DNA of 63,556 bases from Asticcacaulis taihuensis (GCF_900100255.1 NZ_FMTS01000011.1:1-63556), one strand, 5' to 3'. Shown: positions 34,903-44,087, counted from the stretch's first letter. A program made the numbers and translations. The notes: generated from the letters alone by a model not told the origin.

Positions 34903-35418
34903 TTAACCACCCAGATAATCCGCCTTGCCGAGCGGCACGCCGGAATGGCGCAGGATGGCGTAGGCGGTGGTGACATGGAAGAACATGTTGGGTATAGCGA
35001 AACCGGTCAGATAGTCCAGCCCCTTGAATTCGATGGTGCGCGACGGAAACTTCAGAACGATATCGCGGCTCTCGGAGCCGGCAAACCCAGTGGCATCGAC
35101 CGATTTGACGAAATCGATCGTTTTTTGCAGACGCTCGTGCAGTTCGGCGAAGCTCGCCTCATCATCGGCATAGGACGGGTTTTCGACACCACCCAGACGC
35201 GCCGCCACGCCCTTGGCGGTATCGCTGACCAGTTGGATCTGCTTCGAAAAGGGCAGCATGTCGAGCGCCAGGCGCGCATTCAGCACGGTGGCGTCCTTGA
35301 TGTTCTTTTCCGCCGCCCAGGCTTCAGCCTTGCTTAAGATGGCCTTCAGATTGGTCAGCGCATTGAGCACCACCGGCACGGACGCCTTGTACATATCGAT
35401 TTGAACTGCCTCAGACAT
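34903..35418 (-). CDS. DUF1993 family protein
   Basis: A 171-aa DinB-like helical-bundle protein of the DUF1993 type: VLNALTNLKAILSKAEAWA, LNARLALDMLPFSKQIQLVSDTAKG, and the terminal LPNMFFHV-type helix (IPNMFFHVTTAYAILRHSGVPLGK). The start is ATG 35418 with AGAGGAAG upstream. The longer frame to 35526 overlaps the neighbouring gene. Biological role unknown. Related helical bundles bind metal with His residues. Confidence 0.85.
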   Translation of the reverse strand: MSEAVQIDMYKASVPVVLNALTNLKAILSKAEAWAAEKNIKDATVLNARLALDMLPFSKQIQLVSDTAKGVAARLGGVENPSYADDEASFAELHERLQKTIDFVKSVDATGFAGSESRDIVLKFPSRTIEFKGLDYLTGFAIPNMFFHVTTAYAILRHSGVPLGKADYLGG

Positions 35419-35461
35419 AGTCTTCCTCTCGTGTGTCAGGTAGGGAAGCCCGCATATGGGG

Positions 35462-36241
35462 TCAGTTGGCCGGCTTGGAAGGTCTGGTCTGCGCAATATA
35501 TTCAAGTTCGCTCTGGGCCGTTTCATTATCCGGTTCCAGTTTCAGGGAGTCCTTGTAGGCGGCCTCCGCCTCGTCCCAGCGCTCAAGCTCGACCAGCACA
35601 TAGCCGCGCTTGCGTAGGGCATTGGCCATCATTTCATCCGGCAGGTCGGGATTGCGCGCCAGATAGGCGTCAAGCTGGCCAAGAGCCTCCGGGCTGCGGT
35701 GCAGCGCCGCCAGGGTCAGGGTATCTTCCATGATCAGGTAATCGAAATTCGGATCGTTCAGCAATCCCTTGGCATAGGCGTCATGCGCCGACTGAAAATC
35801 TTTGTTCTCGAAATAGATCCAGCCGACGACAAAGCCCAGAAGCGGATAGGGCAGGGCTTCACGTTGTTCGACCTTCGTGGCGCCAAATTCTTTTTCATGC
35901 CCCTGGATCATGGCCGAAAGGGTCAGGAAATCGCTCAGTTCATCCGAATAGACAATGATGCTGTCGCCGCAATGCTCTGGGTGGGAAACGATATCCGGTG
36001 CATGGCCAAGCGCCGTTTTCAGGTCAGGCAGCAGGACGTTCAGCTTGTCGATATCATGCGCCTGCATGAGATCGAGCGCCGACATCGCCAGGGCCATATC
36101 GGCCTTTTCCTGCGCCGCGTCATGCGTGCGGCATTCGACGATCTGCACATTGGGCAAGCGCGGCGCGGCCTCATCCGCCAAGACCGGCGACGCCATGAAA
36201 AAGACCGCCGCTAAAAGACCCGCAACACGTATTGTCATCAT
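35462..36241 (-). CDS. Exported TPR-like repeat protein, hypothetical
   Basis: A 259-aa exported protein. The signal peptide (MMTIRVAGLLAAVFFMASPVLA) directly follows ATG 36241 behind a GGGGGA site. The C-terminal half carries tetratricopeptide-like helices (VVGWIYFENKDFQSAHDAYAKGL and ELERWDEAEAAYKDSLKLEPDN). The N-terminal half has two Cys that could form a disulfide (VECRTHD, PEHCGDS). Probably a periplasmic scaffold. Specific role unknown. Confidence 0.72.
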   Translation of the reverse strand: MMTIRVAGLLAAVFFMASPVLADEAAPRLPNVQIVECRTHDAAQEKADMALAMSALDLMQAHDIDKLNVLLPDLKTALGHAPDIVSHPEHCGDSIIVYSDELSDFLTLSAMIQGHEKEFGATKVEQREALPYPLLGFVVGWIYFENKDFQSAHDAYAKGLLNDPNFDYLIMEDTLTLAALHRSPEALGQLDAYLARNPDLPDEMMANALRKRGYVLVELERWDEAEAAYKDSLKLEPDNETAQSELEYIAQTRPSKPAN

Positions 36242-36385
36242 GAATATTCCCCCCTGCTGTGCCCCGCGAGCAGACCACATTTTCATCCCCCAGGCAATTA
36301 CCGTTTCCGATCATCCGCTGCCGCAATTACGCCGTATAACCGGGTGATGAATTTCGCTCGAATTGTGACGGCGGCCACTTGAAAT

Positions 36386-36399
36386 TCATAACGGTAACT
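36386..36399. promoter_or_regulatory. Degenerate LacI-type operator-like site
   Basis: TCATAACGGTAACT shares 12 of 14 bases with the site at 3876, differing at the second and last positions of the consensus. It overlaps an inverted repeat GTAAC-N7-GTTAC (36394-36410) and lies 49 nt upstream of the first YceI gene. Weak. Confidence 0.25.
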
Positions 36400-36447
36400 A
36401 TTATTGTTACGTTTCTGATTTTGTTTCACCTCCGTAAGAGAGTTCCC

Positions 36448-37032
36448 ATGACCAAGTTCGCTATCAAATCCCTGTTCGCCGCCTCCGTCTTCGCCCTGGT
36501 GGCGTCCGCTTCCGCCTTCGCCGCTGATACTTACAAGCTCGACGCCGGCCATACCTCGGTGACCTTCCAATATACCCACTTCGGCTTTTCGCACCCGACC
36601 GGCAAGTTCATGAACGCCGTGGGTTCGGTCACGCTCGATGACGCGACGCCCGCCAACAGCTCGGTCGAAGTCTCCTTCGATATCAACGGCATCAATACCG
36701 GCGTGGCCGCGCTTGACACCCACCTGAAAAGCGCGGATTTCTTCGACGCCGCCAAGTTCCCGACCGCTACCTTCAAGAGCACCAAGGTTGTCCAGACCAG
36801 CGCCACCACGGCCGACGTGACGGGCGACCTGACCATCCACGGCGTTACCAAGCCGGTGACCCTGAAGGTGACGCTCAACAAGAAGGATGTCCATCCGATG
36901 ATGAAGAAGGTCGATGCCGGCTTCACCGCCACGGGCACCATCAACCGCTCGGATTTCGGCATGGGCAACTATGTACCAGCCGTCAGCGATCAGGTTGACC
37001 TCTATATCGAAGCGGAAGCCATCGCCCAATAA
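36448..37032 (+). CDS. YceI family periplasmic protein (first copy)
   Basis: A 194-aa lipocalin-like periplasmic protein. The signal peptide ends at SAFAA. The YceI fold is shown by YKLDAGHTSVTFQYTHFGFSHPTGKF, FDAAKFPTATFKST, GDLTIHGVTKPV and FGMGNYVPAVSDQVDL. Family members bind isoprenoid chains. ATG 36448 is chosen because it opens the signal peptide. It lies 17 nt upstream of a second YceI gene and so is a tandem duplicate in an operon. Confidence 0.93.
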   Translation: MTKFAIKSLFAASVFALVASASAFAADTYKLDAGHTSVTFQYTHFGFSHPTGKFMNAVGSVTLDDATPANSSVEVSFDINGINTGVAALDTHLKSADFFDAAKFPTATFKSTKVVQTSATTADVTGDLTIHGVTKPVTLKVTLNKKDVHPMMKKVDAGFTATGTINRSDFGMGNYVPAVSDQVDLYIEAEAIAQ

Positions 37033-37049
37033 GACCCCGGAGGGTTCGA

Positions 37050-37613
37050 ATGTTCAGATTCGCTACAGTTTGCCTGGCTTTTGGTCTCATGACCACACCG
37101 GCTTTTGCCGCCGATACGCTGACATTCGAACCCGACCACACCTCGGTCGTCTTCCAGTATCCTCACTTTGGGATGTCGCATCCCTCAGGCAAGATCATGG
37201 GCGCCACCGGCACACTGGTGCTTGATAAGGATGACCCGGCGAACAGCACGGTCGACATCACGCTCGACATGAAGACCCTGACGACCGCCCTGCCCGATTT
37301 CGACACCCTACTGAAGAGCGAAAAGTATTTCGATATCGCACAGTTCCCGACCGCCACCTTCAAGAGCACGAATGTGGAACTTACCGGCGAGAATACCGCC
37401 AATATCACCGGCGACCTGACGATTCACGGCATTACCCAAAACGCGGTGCTGGCCGTCACCTTCAACAAAAAGGCCTTCAATCCGGCCCTGTTCAAGACCG
37501 GCTACGGCTTTTCCGCCACCGCGCATCTGAGCCGTAAAGCCTTCGGACTGGGTAATCTGGAGCCGATCGTCGGCGACGATATCGATCTGATCATCGACGC
37601 CGAAGTTTATTGA
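37050..37613 (+). CDS. YceI family periplasmic protein (second copy)
   Basis: A 187-aa paralogue of the preceding gene, with signal peptide (ending TPAFAA), LTFEPDHTSVVFQYPHFGMSHPSGKI, FDIAQFPTATFKSTNV, GDLTIHGITQN and FGLGNLEPIVGDDIDL. A strong GGAGGG site precedes the start. It lies between the first copy and the DODA dioxygenase gene (10-nt gap), forming a three-gene operon. Two diverged copies suggest different ligands. Confidence 0.93.
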   Translation: MFRFATVCLAFGLMTTPAFAADTLTFEPDHTSVVFQYPHFGMSHPSGKIMGATGTLVLDKDDPANSTVDITLDMKTLTTALPDFDTLLKSEKYFDIAQFPTATFKSTNVELTGENTANITGDLTIHGITQNAVLAVTFNKKAFNPALFKTGYGFSATAHLSRKAFGLGNLEPIVGDDIDLIIDAEVY

Positions 37614-37623
37614 GAGACATGAC

Positions 37624-38421
37624 ATGACCAGAACCCCGACCGTCTATATCCCCCACGGGGGCGGACCGTGCTTTTTCATGGACTGGAATCCCGCCGGCAT
37701 GTGGGACGAGATGGGCGCCTACCTGAAGCGCCTGCCGGCCGATGTCGGCGAGAAACCAAAGGCCCTGCTGATCGTATCGGCCCACTGGGAAACGCCGGAA
37801 TTCACCGTCATGACCAAGCCGGCGCCCGGCATGTTTTTCGACTATTATGGCTTCCCGCCGCATACCTATGAACTGAACTATCCCGCGCGCGGTTCGGAAG
37901 TGGTGGCCGCACGCGTCCAGGCCCTGGCCGCCGCAGCCGGCATCACGGTTGTGGCCGACAGCGACCGCGATTTCGACCACGGGGTCTTCATCCCCATGCT
38001 GATGGCCTGGCCGGATGCCGATATCCCGACGCTGCAACTCTCGCTGAAAAAGGGCTTGAGCCCGCAGGAACATATCGCGCTGGGCAAGGCCCTGGCCCCC
38101 TTGCGTGACGAAGGCGTGCTGATCATCGGTTCGGGGATGAGCTTCCATTCGATCCCGCGCCTGATGGGTCGCGGGTCGGGGAGCGGCCCCGCCTCCCACG
38201 CCTTCGATGACTGGCTGACCCGGACAGTGAGCGGCGATATCAACGGCCTGAATGACTGGGCCGGCGCCCCCGGTGCGCATGAATGCCATCCGCGCGAAGA
38301 ACACCTGATCCCGCTGATGGTGGTGGCGGGTGCGGCGGGAGGCGATACCGGCCGACGGACCTATCACGAGGATAGTCTCGGCAATACTGGCATCGCCATC
38401 AGCGCGTTTCAGTTCGGGTGA
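37624..38421 (+). CDS. DODA-type extradiol ring-cleavage dioxygenase (LigB superfamily)
   Basis: A 265-aa non-heme Fe(II) or Zn enzyme resembling plant DOPA dioxygenase and E. coli YgiD. Metal and catalytic His positions: YIPHGGGP (H11), IVSAHWE (H54), DFDHGVFIPML and the HPREEHLIPL motif near residue 220. It opens catechol rings in known members. Its operon with two YceI isoprenoid-binding proteins suggests a prenylated quinone or phenolic substrate, which is speculative. Confidence 0.88.
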   Translation: MTRTPTVYIPHGGGPCFFMDWNPAGMWDEMGAYLKRLPADVGEKPKALLIVSAHWETPEFTVMTKPAPGMFFDYYGFPPHTYELNYPARGSEVVAARVQALAAAAGITVVADSDRDFDHGVFIPMLMAWPDADIPTLQLSLKKGLSPQEHIALGKALAPLRDEGVLIIGSGMSFHSIPRLMGRGSGSGPASHAFDDWLTRTVSGDINGLNDWAGAPGAHECHPREEHLIPLMVVAGAAGGDTGRRTYHEDSLGNTGIAISAFQFG

Positions 38422-38436
38422 TACCTGCTAAAAAAA

Positions 38437-38597
38437 TCCTCCCCTGTAGCGAAGCGTACGGGGGAGGTGGCGCGGCTTGTCCGCGACGGAGGGGGCGTAA
38501 TAACGACAGAAATTTGCCCCCTCCGTCAGCACACCAGCCCTTCGGGCTTCGCCCAAAGAACTGGGCGCTGCCACCTCCCCCGCCTTGCAGGGGAGGA
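38437..38597. repeat. Large palindromic intergenic element, copy B
   Basis: About 161 nt between the convergent DODA and cysK genes. It begins TCCTCCCCTG and ends CAGGGGAGGA. The left arm (GGGGGAGGTGGCGCGG, GACGGAGGGGGC) is repeated in reverse complement on the right (GCCCCCTCCGTC, CCACCTCCCCC). It may also terminate both genes. Confidence 0.78.
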
Positions 38598-38608
38598 TCA
38601 TTTTTTAT

Positions 38609-39580
38609 CTACAGCCCGTCGAACAACGCCGTCGAGAGATAACGCTCGGCGAAAGACGGGATAATCGCCACGATCGTCTTGCCGGCATATTCGTCCCTTG
38701 CCGCCAGGCGGAAGGCGACTTCCAGCGCGGCGCCCGACGAGATACCGACCGGCAGGCCCTCGACCTGGGCCGACTTGCGCGCCATGGCGAAAGCCGCGTC
38801 ATTGGAAACCGTTTCCACGCCATCGATAATGCCGCGATCCAGGATACCCGGAATGAACCCGGCGCCGATGCCCTGAATTTTGTGCGGGCCCGGTTCGCCG
38901 CCCGAAAGGATCGGCGAGGCTTCCGGCTCGATGGCGATCATCTTCACCGAAGGCTTCTTCTTTTTCAGCGTGTGACCGATGCCGCTGATCGAACCGCCGG
39001 TGCCGACGCCTGAGACCACCACGTCCACCGCGCCATCGGTATCATTCCAGATTTCCTCGGCGGTCGAAACTTCATGGACAAACGGATTAGCCTCGTTCTC
39101 GAACTGCTGCGGAATGACCGCGCCGGGTGTCTCGGCCAGCAGCTCCTGGGCGCGATTGACGGCGCCGCGCATCCCCTTCTCAGCCGGGGTCAATTCCAGC
39201 TTGGCACCCAGGATCAGCAGCATCTTGCGACGTTCTATCGACATCGATTCCGGCATGACAAGAATGCACTTGTAGCCCTTGGCCGCAGCCACGAAAGCGA
39301 GGGCGATACCGGTATTTCCGGAGGTGGCCTCGATGATGGTGCCGCCCGGCTTCAGCTTGCCCGAGGCTTCCAGCGCCTCGACCATGGAAATGCCGATGCG
39401 GTCCTTGACCGAGGCCATCGGGTTGAAGAATTCGAGCTTGGCCAGCACGGTCGCCTTGGCGCCATATTCAGCCGACAGGCGCGGCAGGCGGATGAGCGGG
39501 GTATCGCCCATGGTGTCGAGAATCGAATCAAAGATCTTGCCGCGGCCCTTGCGGGCGAGTTTGGATTGTGCGTCGGCCAT
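38609..39580 (-). CDS. cysK: Cysteine synthase A
   Basis: A 323-aa PLP enzyme making L-cysteine from O-acetylserine and sulfide. The Schiff-base Lys is in NPMASVKDRIG (K59). TSGNTGIALAF binds the substrate carboxylate, and GTGGSISGIG binds the PLP phosphate. Length and motifs fit CysK and not the longer cystathionine beta-synthase. It ends 12 nt from a palindromic element and is divergent from chpT. Confidence 0.95.
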   Translation of the reverse strand: MADAQSKLARKGRGKIFDSILDTMGDTPLIRLPRLSAEYGAKATVLAKLEFFNPMASVKDRIGISMVEALEASGKLKPGGTIIEATSGNTGIALAFVAAAKGYKCILVMPESMSIERRKMLLILGAKLELTPAEKGMRGAVNRAQELLAETPGAVIPQQFENEANPFVHEVSTAEEIWNDTDGAVDVVVSGVGTGGSISGIGHTLKKKKPSVKMIAIEPEASPILSGGEPGPHKIQGIGAGFIPGILDRGIIDGVETVSNDAAFAMARKSAQVEGLPVGISSGAALEVAFRLAARDEYAGKTIVAIIPSFAERYLSTALFDGL

Positions 39581-39795
39581 GTGGGGTCTCCAGTTGTGGA
39601 CTTTGTGGCAGGTTGTTACGTGTGAAATTCGGGGAACTACAAGGGATTTACGATCCGCGGCCCAGGCGCCCGTGCGCTTTGTAAACCGCTCGTTAAACTT
39701 TATGAAAACATCTTAGCGCTTCCCGCCTTCAAGTTTAAGGCAAATCACCTCACACTTCGGATCAGCCAACCTAAACTGACCAGCAGGACTTCAAG

Positions 39796-40554
39796 ATGAG
39801 CATGGATGATCTGTCAACACCGAACCTGACCCGCAGCGCCAGCGAACCGGCCGCGCATGTGGATACCGCGCCGGCTGTTGCCGAAGCCCCCGCTGACGAA
39901 ATACAGGCGACGGAAGGCTTCGAACTGAGCCCGCACGACCTGGCTACGCAACTGGTCGGCAAGCTGTGTCACGATTTCATCTCGCCGGCCGGCGCCATCA
40001 TATCGGGTCTCGACCTGCTGGAAGATCCTTCGGCGCAGGATATGCGCCAGGAAGCGCTCAACCTGATCTCAGCTTCGGCCAAAAAGATGGTGACGCTGGT
40101 GCATTTCGCCCGCGTCGCCTTTGGCGCCGCCAGCACCTCGGAAGCTTTCAGCGGCGCCCAGCTTGAGAAAATCCTCGGCGACATGTTCACCACCATGCGC
40201 GCCGAACTCGATTTCGCCATCCCGTCAGACATGCTGTTCCAGAAACCCGCCGCCCGCGCGCTGCTCAATCTCGGTCTGCTGGCCGGCAATTCGCTGCCGA
40301 CCGGCGGCAAGGCGACCCTGACGGCTATGGCTGGTGATGATGGCCTGACCCTGACCGCCGATGCCGCTGGTCCGCGCGCCCGTCTCAAGGCTGAGGCCAT
40401 CGAAGGTCTCAAGGGTCTGCCCCTGGGTGATGGCCTGAACGGTCAGTGGATTCAGCCGCACTGGCTGTGGTCGACCGTGCATGAAGCCGGCGGCACGCTC
40501 GATTTCACCGCCGAAACCGATCATCTGGTGCTGACGGTGAAACTGCCGGGTTAG
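39796..40554 (+). CDS. chpT: Histidine phosphotransferase ChpT
   Basis: A 252-aa phosphotransferase that relays phosphate from CckA to CtrA and CpdR in the alphaproteobacterial cell-cycle pathway. The signature LCHDFISPAGAIISGLDLLEDPSAQDMR contains the phospho-acceptor His (H59). The rest is a kinase-like ATPase fold without N, G1 and G2 boxes, as expected for ChpT. The first 45 residues are an Ala/Pro-rich acidic extension before the conserved SPHDLATQLVGKLCHD, longer than I recall for Caulobacter ChpT. An AGGA site precedes ATG 39796. Confidence 0.92.
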   Translation: MSMDDLSTPNLTRSASEPAAHVDTAPAVAEAPADEIQATEGFELSPHDLATQLVGKLCHDFISPAGAIISGLDLLEDPSAQDMRQEALNLISASAKKMVTLVHFARVAFGAASTSEAFSGAQLEKILGDMFTTMRAELDFAIPSDMLFQKPAARALLNLGLLAGNSLPTGGKATLTAMAGDDGLTLTADAAGPRARLKAEAIEGLKGLPLGDGLNGQWIQPHWLWSTVHEAGGTLDFTAETDHLVLTVKLPG

Positions 40555-40640
40555 GGTCTGGCAGCTCAGCCGCCAGGCGTTTTCGGTTGACGTCAAGCAG
40601 TCTTGTGACGTTGTTTGCAGAGGTTCACAAAGAGACGACT

Positions 40641-40907
40641 ATGCAAAGAAATAACGCCATCACGCTCATGATTTGCGGTCCCCTTATAGCCGCGTTTCCC
40701 CTCATCATGACTTTTGCAATAATAGCCGTCGTCAGCATTTTGCGCTTTCCGGGATGGCAGGGCATTTGGGACATGGCAATATTGGCCGGCATGGGTTTGC
40801 TGATCAGCATTCCCGCCGGGACAGTCGTATTGATCGTTGGCATTGCAGGCTTCTTCTTTTTTAAATCAAAGCCAACACAGTCTGACGCCCGTGACCTGAT
40901 GCGTTAA
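40641..40907 (+). CDS. Small two-helix membrane protein, hypothetical
   Basis: An 88-aa protein with two long hydrophobic segments (about residues 6-32 and 45-70) and a Lys/Asp/Arg-rich tail. The start at ATG 40641 follows AGAGACG. The longer frame from 40587 has no support. No family is recognised. It lies between chpT and the convergent hemolysin III-like gene. Confidence 0.55.
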   Translation: MQRNNAITLMICGPLIAAFPLIMTFAIIAVVSILRFPGWQGIWDMAILAGMGLLISIPAGTVVLIVGIAGFFFFKSKPTQSDARDLMR

Positions 40908-40924
40908 TTCGCAAAGAGCACCAT

Positions 40925-41596
40925 TTAATTCGATCCCACCAGCACAACGCCCACCAAGATCGCCACATAGTGCAGGACCGCGCCGGTCAGCACATGGCCA
41001 TGCCAGATGGCGCGGCGGAACTTCAACTTTTTCATGGCGTAAAAGATGGTGCCGACGCTGTAGGCCACGCCGCCGAGCACCAGCAGGATCATGGCCGGCA
41101 GCGGCACTTCGCGCACCATCGGCTTGATGGCGATAACCACCAGCCAGCCCAGGATCAGATAGAGGGCAATCCAGAAGCCTTTGCCCAATCCAGGCAAAAG
41201 CAGCTTAGCCAGAATGCCGAGGGCCGCCAGCGACCAGACGCCGACGCTCATCCACAGCGCCCAGCCGCCTTTCAGCGCCTGGGTGGTGAAAGGGGTGTAG
41301 CTGGCGGCGATCATCAGGAAGATGCCGGCGTGATCGAGCCGGCGCAGGAAGGGCTGCCAGCGCGGCACAGCGAAATTATAGGCCATCGAAAAGGCCAGCA
41401 TGGCGATCATGCCGATGGCGTAGATGGTGATGGCGGCCACCTTGCCGAGCAGGCCGTGATTAACCGCCAGACCCAGCGCCACGCCGCCGCCAAACAAGGC
41501 AAAGGTCAGTGCCACGATATGCACGATGAGATCGGCATGACGCGCCCAGCGTGTGGGGTAGTGAGACAGCTTTTCGGTGAGTTGTTCGATGGTCAT
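40925..41596 (-). CDS. Hemolysin III family membrane protein (YqfA-like)
   Basis: A 223-aa seven-helix PAQR-type protein. It has the conserved DHAGIFLMIAASYTPF motif near the third helix and a C-terminal IWHGHVLTGAVLHYVAI with two His that, with the Asp/His of the first motif, form the metal site of the PAQR/hemolysin III superfamily. Probably an inner-membrane lipid-related hydrolase or a stress protein. True hemolysis is not implied. Confidence 0.9.
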   Translation of the reverse strand: MTIEQLTEKLSHYPTRWARHADLIVHIVALTFALFGGGVALGLAVNHGLLGKVAAITIYAIGMIAMLAFSMAYNFAVPRWQPFLRRLDHAGIFLMIAASYTPFTTQALKGGWALWMSVGVWSLAALGILAKLLLPGLGKGFWIALYLILGWLVVIAIKPMVREVPLPAMILLVLGGVAYSVGTIFYAMKKLKFRRAIWHGHVLTGAVLHYVAILVGVVLVGSN

Positions 41597-41810
41597 GTCT
41601 GTAGTTTAAGCCTCGGACGGCAGCCTTCCCAATCACGATTTCGCGTTTGCGAAGACTTAAAAAATCTTACGTTTACGTAAGCGGCAAATCAGGCGAAGTA
41701 AAGGCCGGGCGCCATCAAGAAAAGTGACCGGTTCTTTCGACGCGGCTTGCCTCTGTAACTCTGCTGGTTATATGTCGCATCCGGGCCTCCCCGCCCCCAG
41801 AGATATAAGC

Positions 41811-42983
41811 ATGACCTCCGCCAAAACCACCCTTACGCCCAGCCTTGTCGGTCTGTTCGCGCTCGCCTGCGGCGTCATCGTCGGCAATCTCTATTACGGC
41901 CAGCCGATCATCGCACTGATCGCACCGGATGTCGGGCTATCCGACCAGACCGCCTCGCTGATCGTTTCCCTGACGCAGATCGGCTATGGCCTGGGCCTGC
42001 TGTTCATCGTGCCGTTGGCCGACCGCACCGAAAACCGCCGCCTGACCCTGATCCTGCTGGCGGCGGCGTTCGCAAGTCTGCTGATGGCCGCCGTGGCCAC
42101 CAATGGCACCCTGTTCCTGATCGTTTCCCTGCTGATCGGACTGGCCACTGTGGCGGTGCAGGTACTGATCCCGCTGGCGGCGCATATGGCTACGGACGAA
42201 AATCGCGGCCGGGTGGTCGGCAATATCATGGGCGGGCTGGTGCTAGGCATCCTGCTCTCGCGGCCGCTGTCCAGCCTGATCGCCGATCATTTCGGCTGGC
42301 GCGCCGTCTATTTCACGGCCGCCGCCTTCATGGTGCTGATGGGCGGGCTATTGGCCCTCACCCTGCCGAGCCGGCAGCCGGACCACAAGGTCACCTATGT
42401 CAGGCTGATCCATTCGCTGACCGTGCTGTGGCGGGCGCATCCGGCCTTGCGCCTGCGCACGCTGTTTCAGGCGTGCATGTTCTGCGCCTTCTCCCTGTTC
42501 TGGACGGTGGCGCCGCTGGAGCTGGCCAGCCGCTTCCACCTGTCGCAGACCCAGATTGCACTCTTCGCCCTGGTCGGCGCTACCGGGGCTTTGGCGGCGC
42601 CCCTAAGCGGACGGCTCGCTGATGCCGGCCATACGGTGACGGCCACTTTCGGCGCTCTGGCCGTGGGGGGCGCCGCCATGCTGATCACGCTGCTGCCGTC
42701 GATGCGTGGCGTCATTGTGCTCGCGGTGCTGGGCGTGGTGCTCGATTTCTGCGTCCAGATGAACATGGTGCAGGGCCAGCGCGCCATCTATGCGCTTGAT
42801 CCCATGAGCCGGGGACGCGTCAACGGCATCTATATGGCGGGGATTTTTACTGGCGGCGCCATCGGCTCGGCGGTGGCCAGCACGCTTTATGAGAGTGGCG
42901 GCTGGGCATATGTGGCGCTGGCCGGCGGTCTGGCGCCGCTTCTGGCACTGGGGGTTTTTGTGGCGAATTACCGGAAGGCATAG
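41811..42983 (+). CDS. Major facilitator superfamily drug/metabolite transporter
   Basis: A 390-aa MFS protein with about 12 hydrophobic segments. YYGQPIIALIAPDVGLSD, LADRTENRRL (the cytoplasmic loop 2-3 motif) and RGRVNGIYMAGIFTGGAIGSA are typical of the YnfM/DHA1-like exporters. ATG 41811 is preferred to 41724, because the family begins just before the first helix. The substrate is unknown. It ends close to palindromic element C. Confidence 0.88.
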   Translation: MTSAKTTLTPSLVGLFALACGVIVGNLYYGQPIIALIAPDVGLSDQTASLIVSLTQIGYGLGLLFIVPLADRTENRRLTLILLAAAFASLLMAAVATNGTLFLIVSLLIGLATVAVQVLIPLAAHMATDENRGRVVGNIMGGLVLGILLSRPLSSLIADHFGWRAVYFTAAAFMVLMGGLLALTLPSRQPDHKVTYVRLIHSLTVLWRAHPALRLRTLFQACMFCAFSLFWTVAPLELASRFHLSQTQIALFALVGATGALAAPLSGRLADAGHTVTATFGALAVGGAAMLITLLPSMRGVIVLAVLGVVLDFCVQMNMVQGQRAIYALDPMSRGRVNGIYMAGIFTGGAIGSAVASTLYESGGWAYVALAGGLAPLLALGVFVANYRKA

Positions 42984-42986
42984 ATA

Positions 42987-43126
42987 CTTCTCCTCCCTTG
43001 CGAAGCGGGGGAGGTGTCGAGCAAGCACAGCGCGTCGAGACGGAGGGGGCAATTCTAGCCGCCGTTTTGCCCCCTCCGTCGCGGACTTCGCCGCGCCACC
43101 TCCCCCGCTTCGCAGGGGAGGAGAAG
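42987..43126. repeat. Large palindromic intergenic element, copy C
   Basis: 140 nt between the convergent MFS and CDF genes. The ends are CTTCTCCTCCC and GGGGAGGAGAAG. The sub-hairpin CGAAGCGGGGGAGG is mirrored by CCTCCCCCGCTTCG, and GACGGAGGGGGC by GCCCCCTCCGTC. It is nearly self-complementary over its full length and very similar to copy B. Confidence 0.8.
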
Positions 43127-43127
43127 G

Positions 43128-44087
43128 TTACACCACCTCGTCCGGTGCCAGGGCGCACGGATGGGCGCTGTCACTCATCTCGATCTGGATCGTGGCGTGG
43201 ATAATGCCGTGGTGATGTTCCAGCTCCTCGGTCAGTTCGTGCAGGAAGGCGTCGCCCGGATGGCCACCCGGCATGGTCAGGTGCGCGGTCAGGGCCACCT
43301 CGGTCGTGCTCATGCCCCAGATATGCAGGTCATGGACATCAGTGACGCCCGGTTGCCCGGCGAGAAAGGCTTTTACCTTGTTGAAGTCGATATGCGGCGG
43401 CACGCCCTGCAAGCTGAGGCGCACGGAATCCCGCAACAGCCCCCAGGTGCCCCAGACGATCACCGCCGAGACGACGATGCTGAGCAGCGGATCAAGCCAG
43501 GCCCAGCCGGTCAGCAGCAGCACCAAACCGGCCACGACCACTGCGGCCGAGACCACCGCATCGGCCGCCAGATGGGCGAAGGCGGCCTTGATATTGAGGT
43601 CAGACTGGCCTTGCGCGAACAGCCAGGCGGTAAAGCCATTGACCAGGATGCCGGCGCCGGCCACCCACATCACCAGATCGCCCTGCACCGCCTCATGCGA
43701 AGAGAAGCGCTGCACGGCTTCCCACACAATACCGCCCACCGCCACCATCAGCAGGATGGCATTGAAGAGGGCCGCCATGATCGAAGCCCCGCGATAGCCG
43801 TAGGTGAAGCCTGCCACAGGCTTCTTCTTCGCCAGCCACCACGCCGCCCAGCTCAGGATCAGCGAAATCACATCGCTGAAATTATGACCGGCATCGGCCA
43901 GCAGGGCCAAGGAATTGGCCTTCAGGCCGTAGATGATCTCGGCCAGGATAAAGGCGGCATTGAGCGCCGCCGCCCACAGGAAACGCGTACCGAAATCAGT
44001 CGGAGCGTGGTGATGGTGGTCGTGATGCGAATGGCCATGATCATGGTCACGGTGATCATGCGAATGAGAGTGGTGATCATGGGCCAT
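43128..44087 (-). CDS. Cation diffusion facilitator (zinc/cobalt/cadmium efflux)
   Basis: A 319-aa CDF transporter starting at ATG 44087. The first 25 residues are about half His/Asp (metal-sensing or delivery tail). Six transmembrane helices follow, with the HxxxD sites AGHNFSDVISL and HLAADAVVS, and a cytoplasmic ferredoxin-like domain (VHDLHIWGMSTTEVALTAHL). This is the ZitB/CzcD-like arrangement for Zn(II)/H+ antiport. Confidence 0.93.
   Translation of the reverse strand: MAHDHHSHSHDHRDHDHGHSHHDHHHHAPTDFGTRFLWAAALNAAFILAEIIYGLKANSLALLADAGHNFSDVISLILSWAAWWLAKKKPVAGFTYGYRGASIMAALFNAILLMVAVGGIVWEAVQRFSSHEAVQGDLVMWVAGAGILVNGFTAWLFAQGQSDLNIKAAFAHLAADAVVSAAVVVAGLVLLLTGWAWLDPLLSIVVSAVIVWGTWGLLRDSVRLSLQGVPPHIDFNKVKAFLAGQPGVTDVHDLHIWGMSTTEVALTAHLTMPGGHPGDAFLHELTEELEHHHGIIHATIQIEMSDSAHPCALAPDEVV

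Noticed and set aside
34841-34906. Plus-strand tail reading LVGLEDYLSELKRFDIETFEV then stop
   Set aside because: It looks like the C-terminus of a helical protein and might be a gene remnant, but it is preceded directly by a terminator hairpin and is too short to assign.
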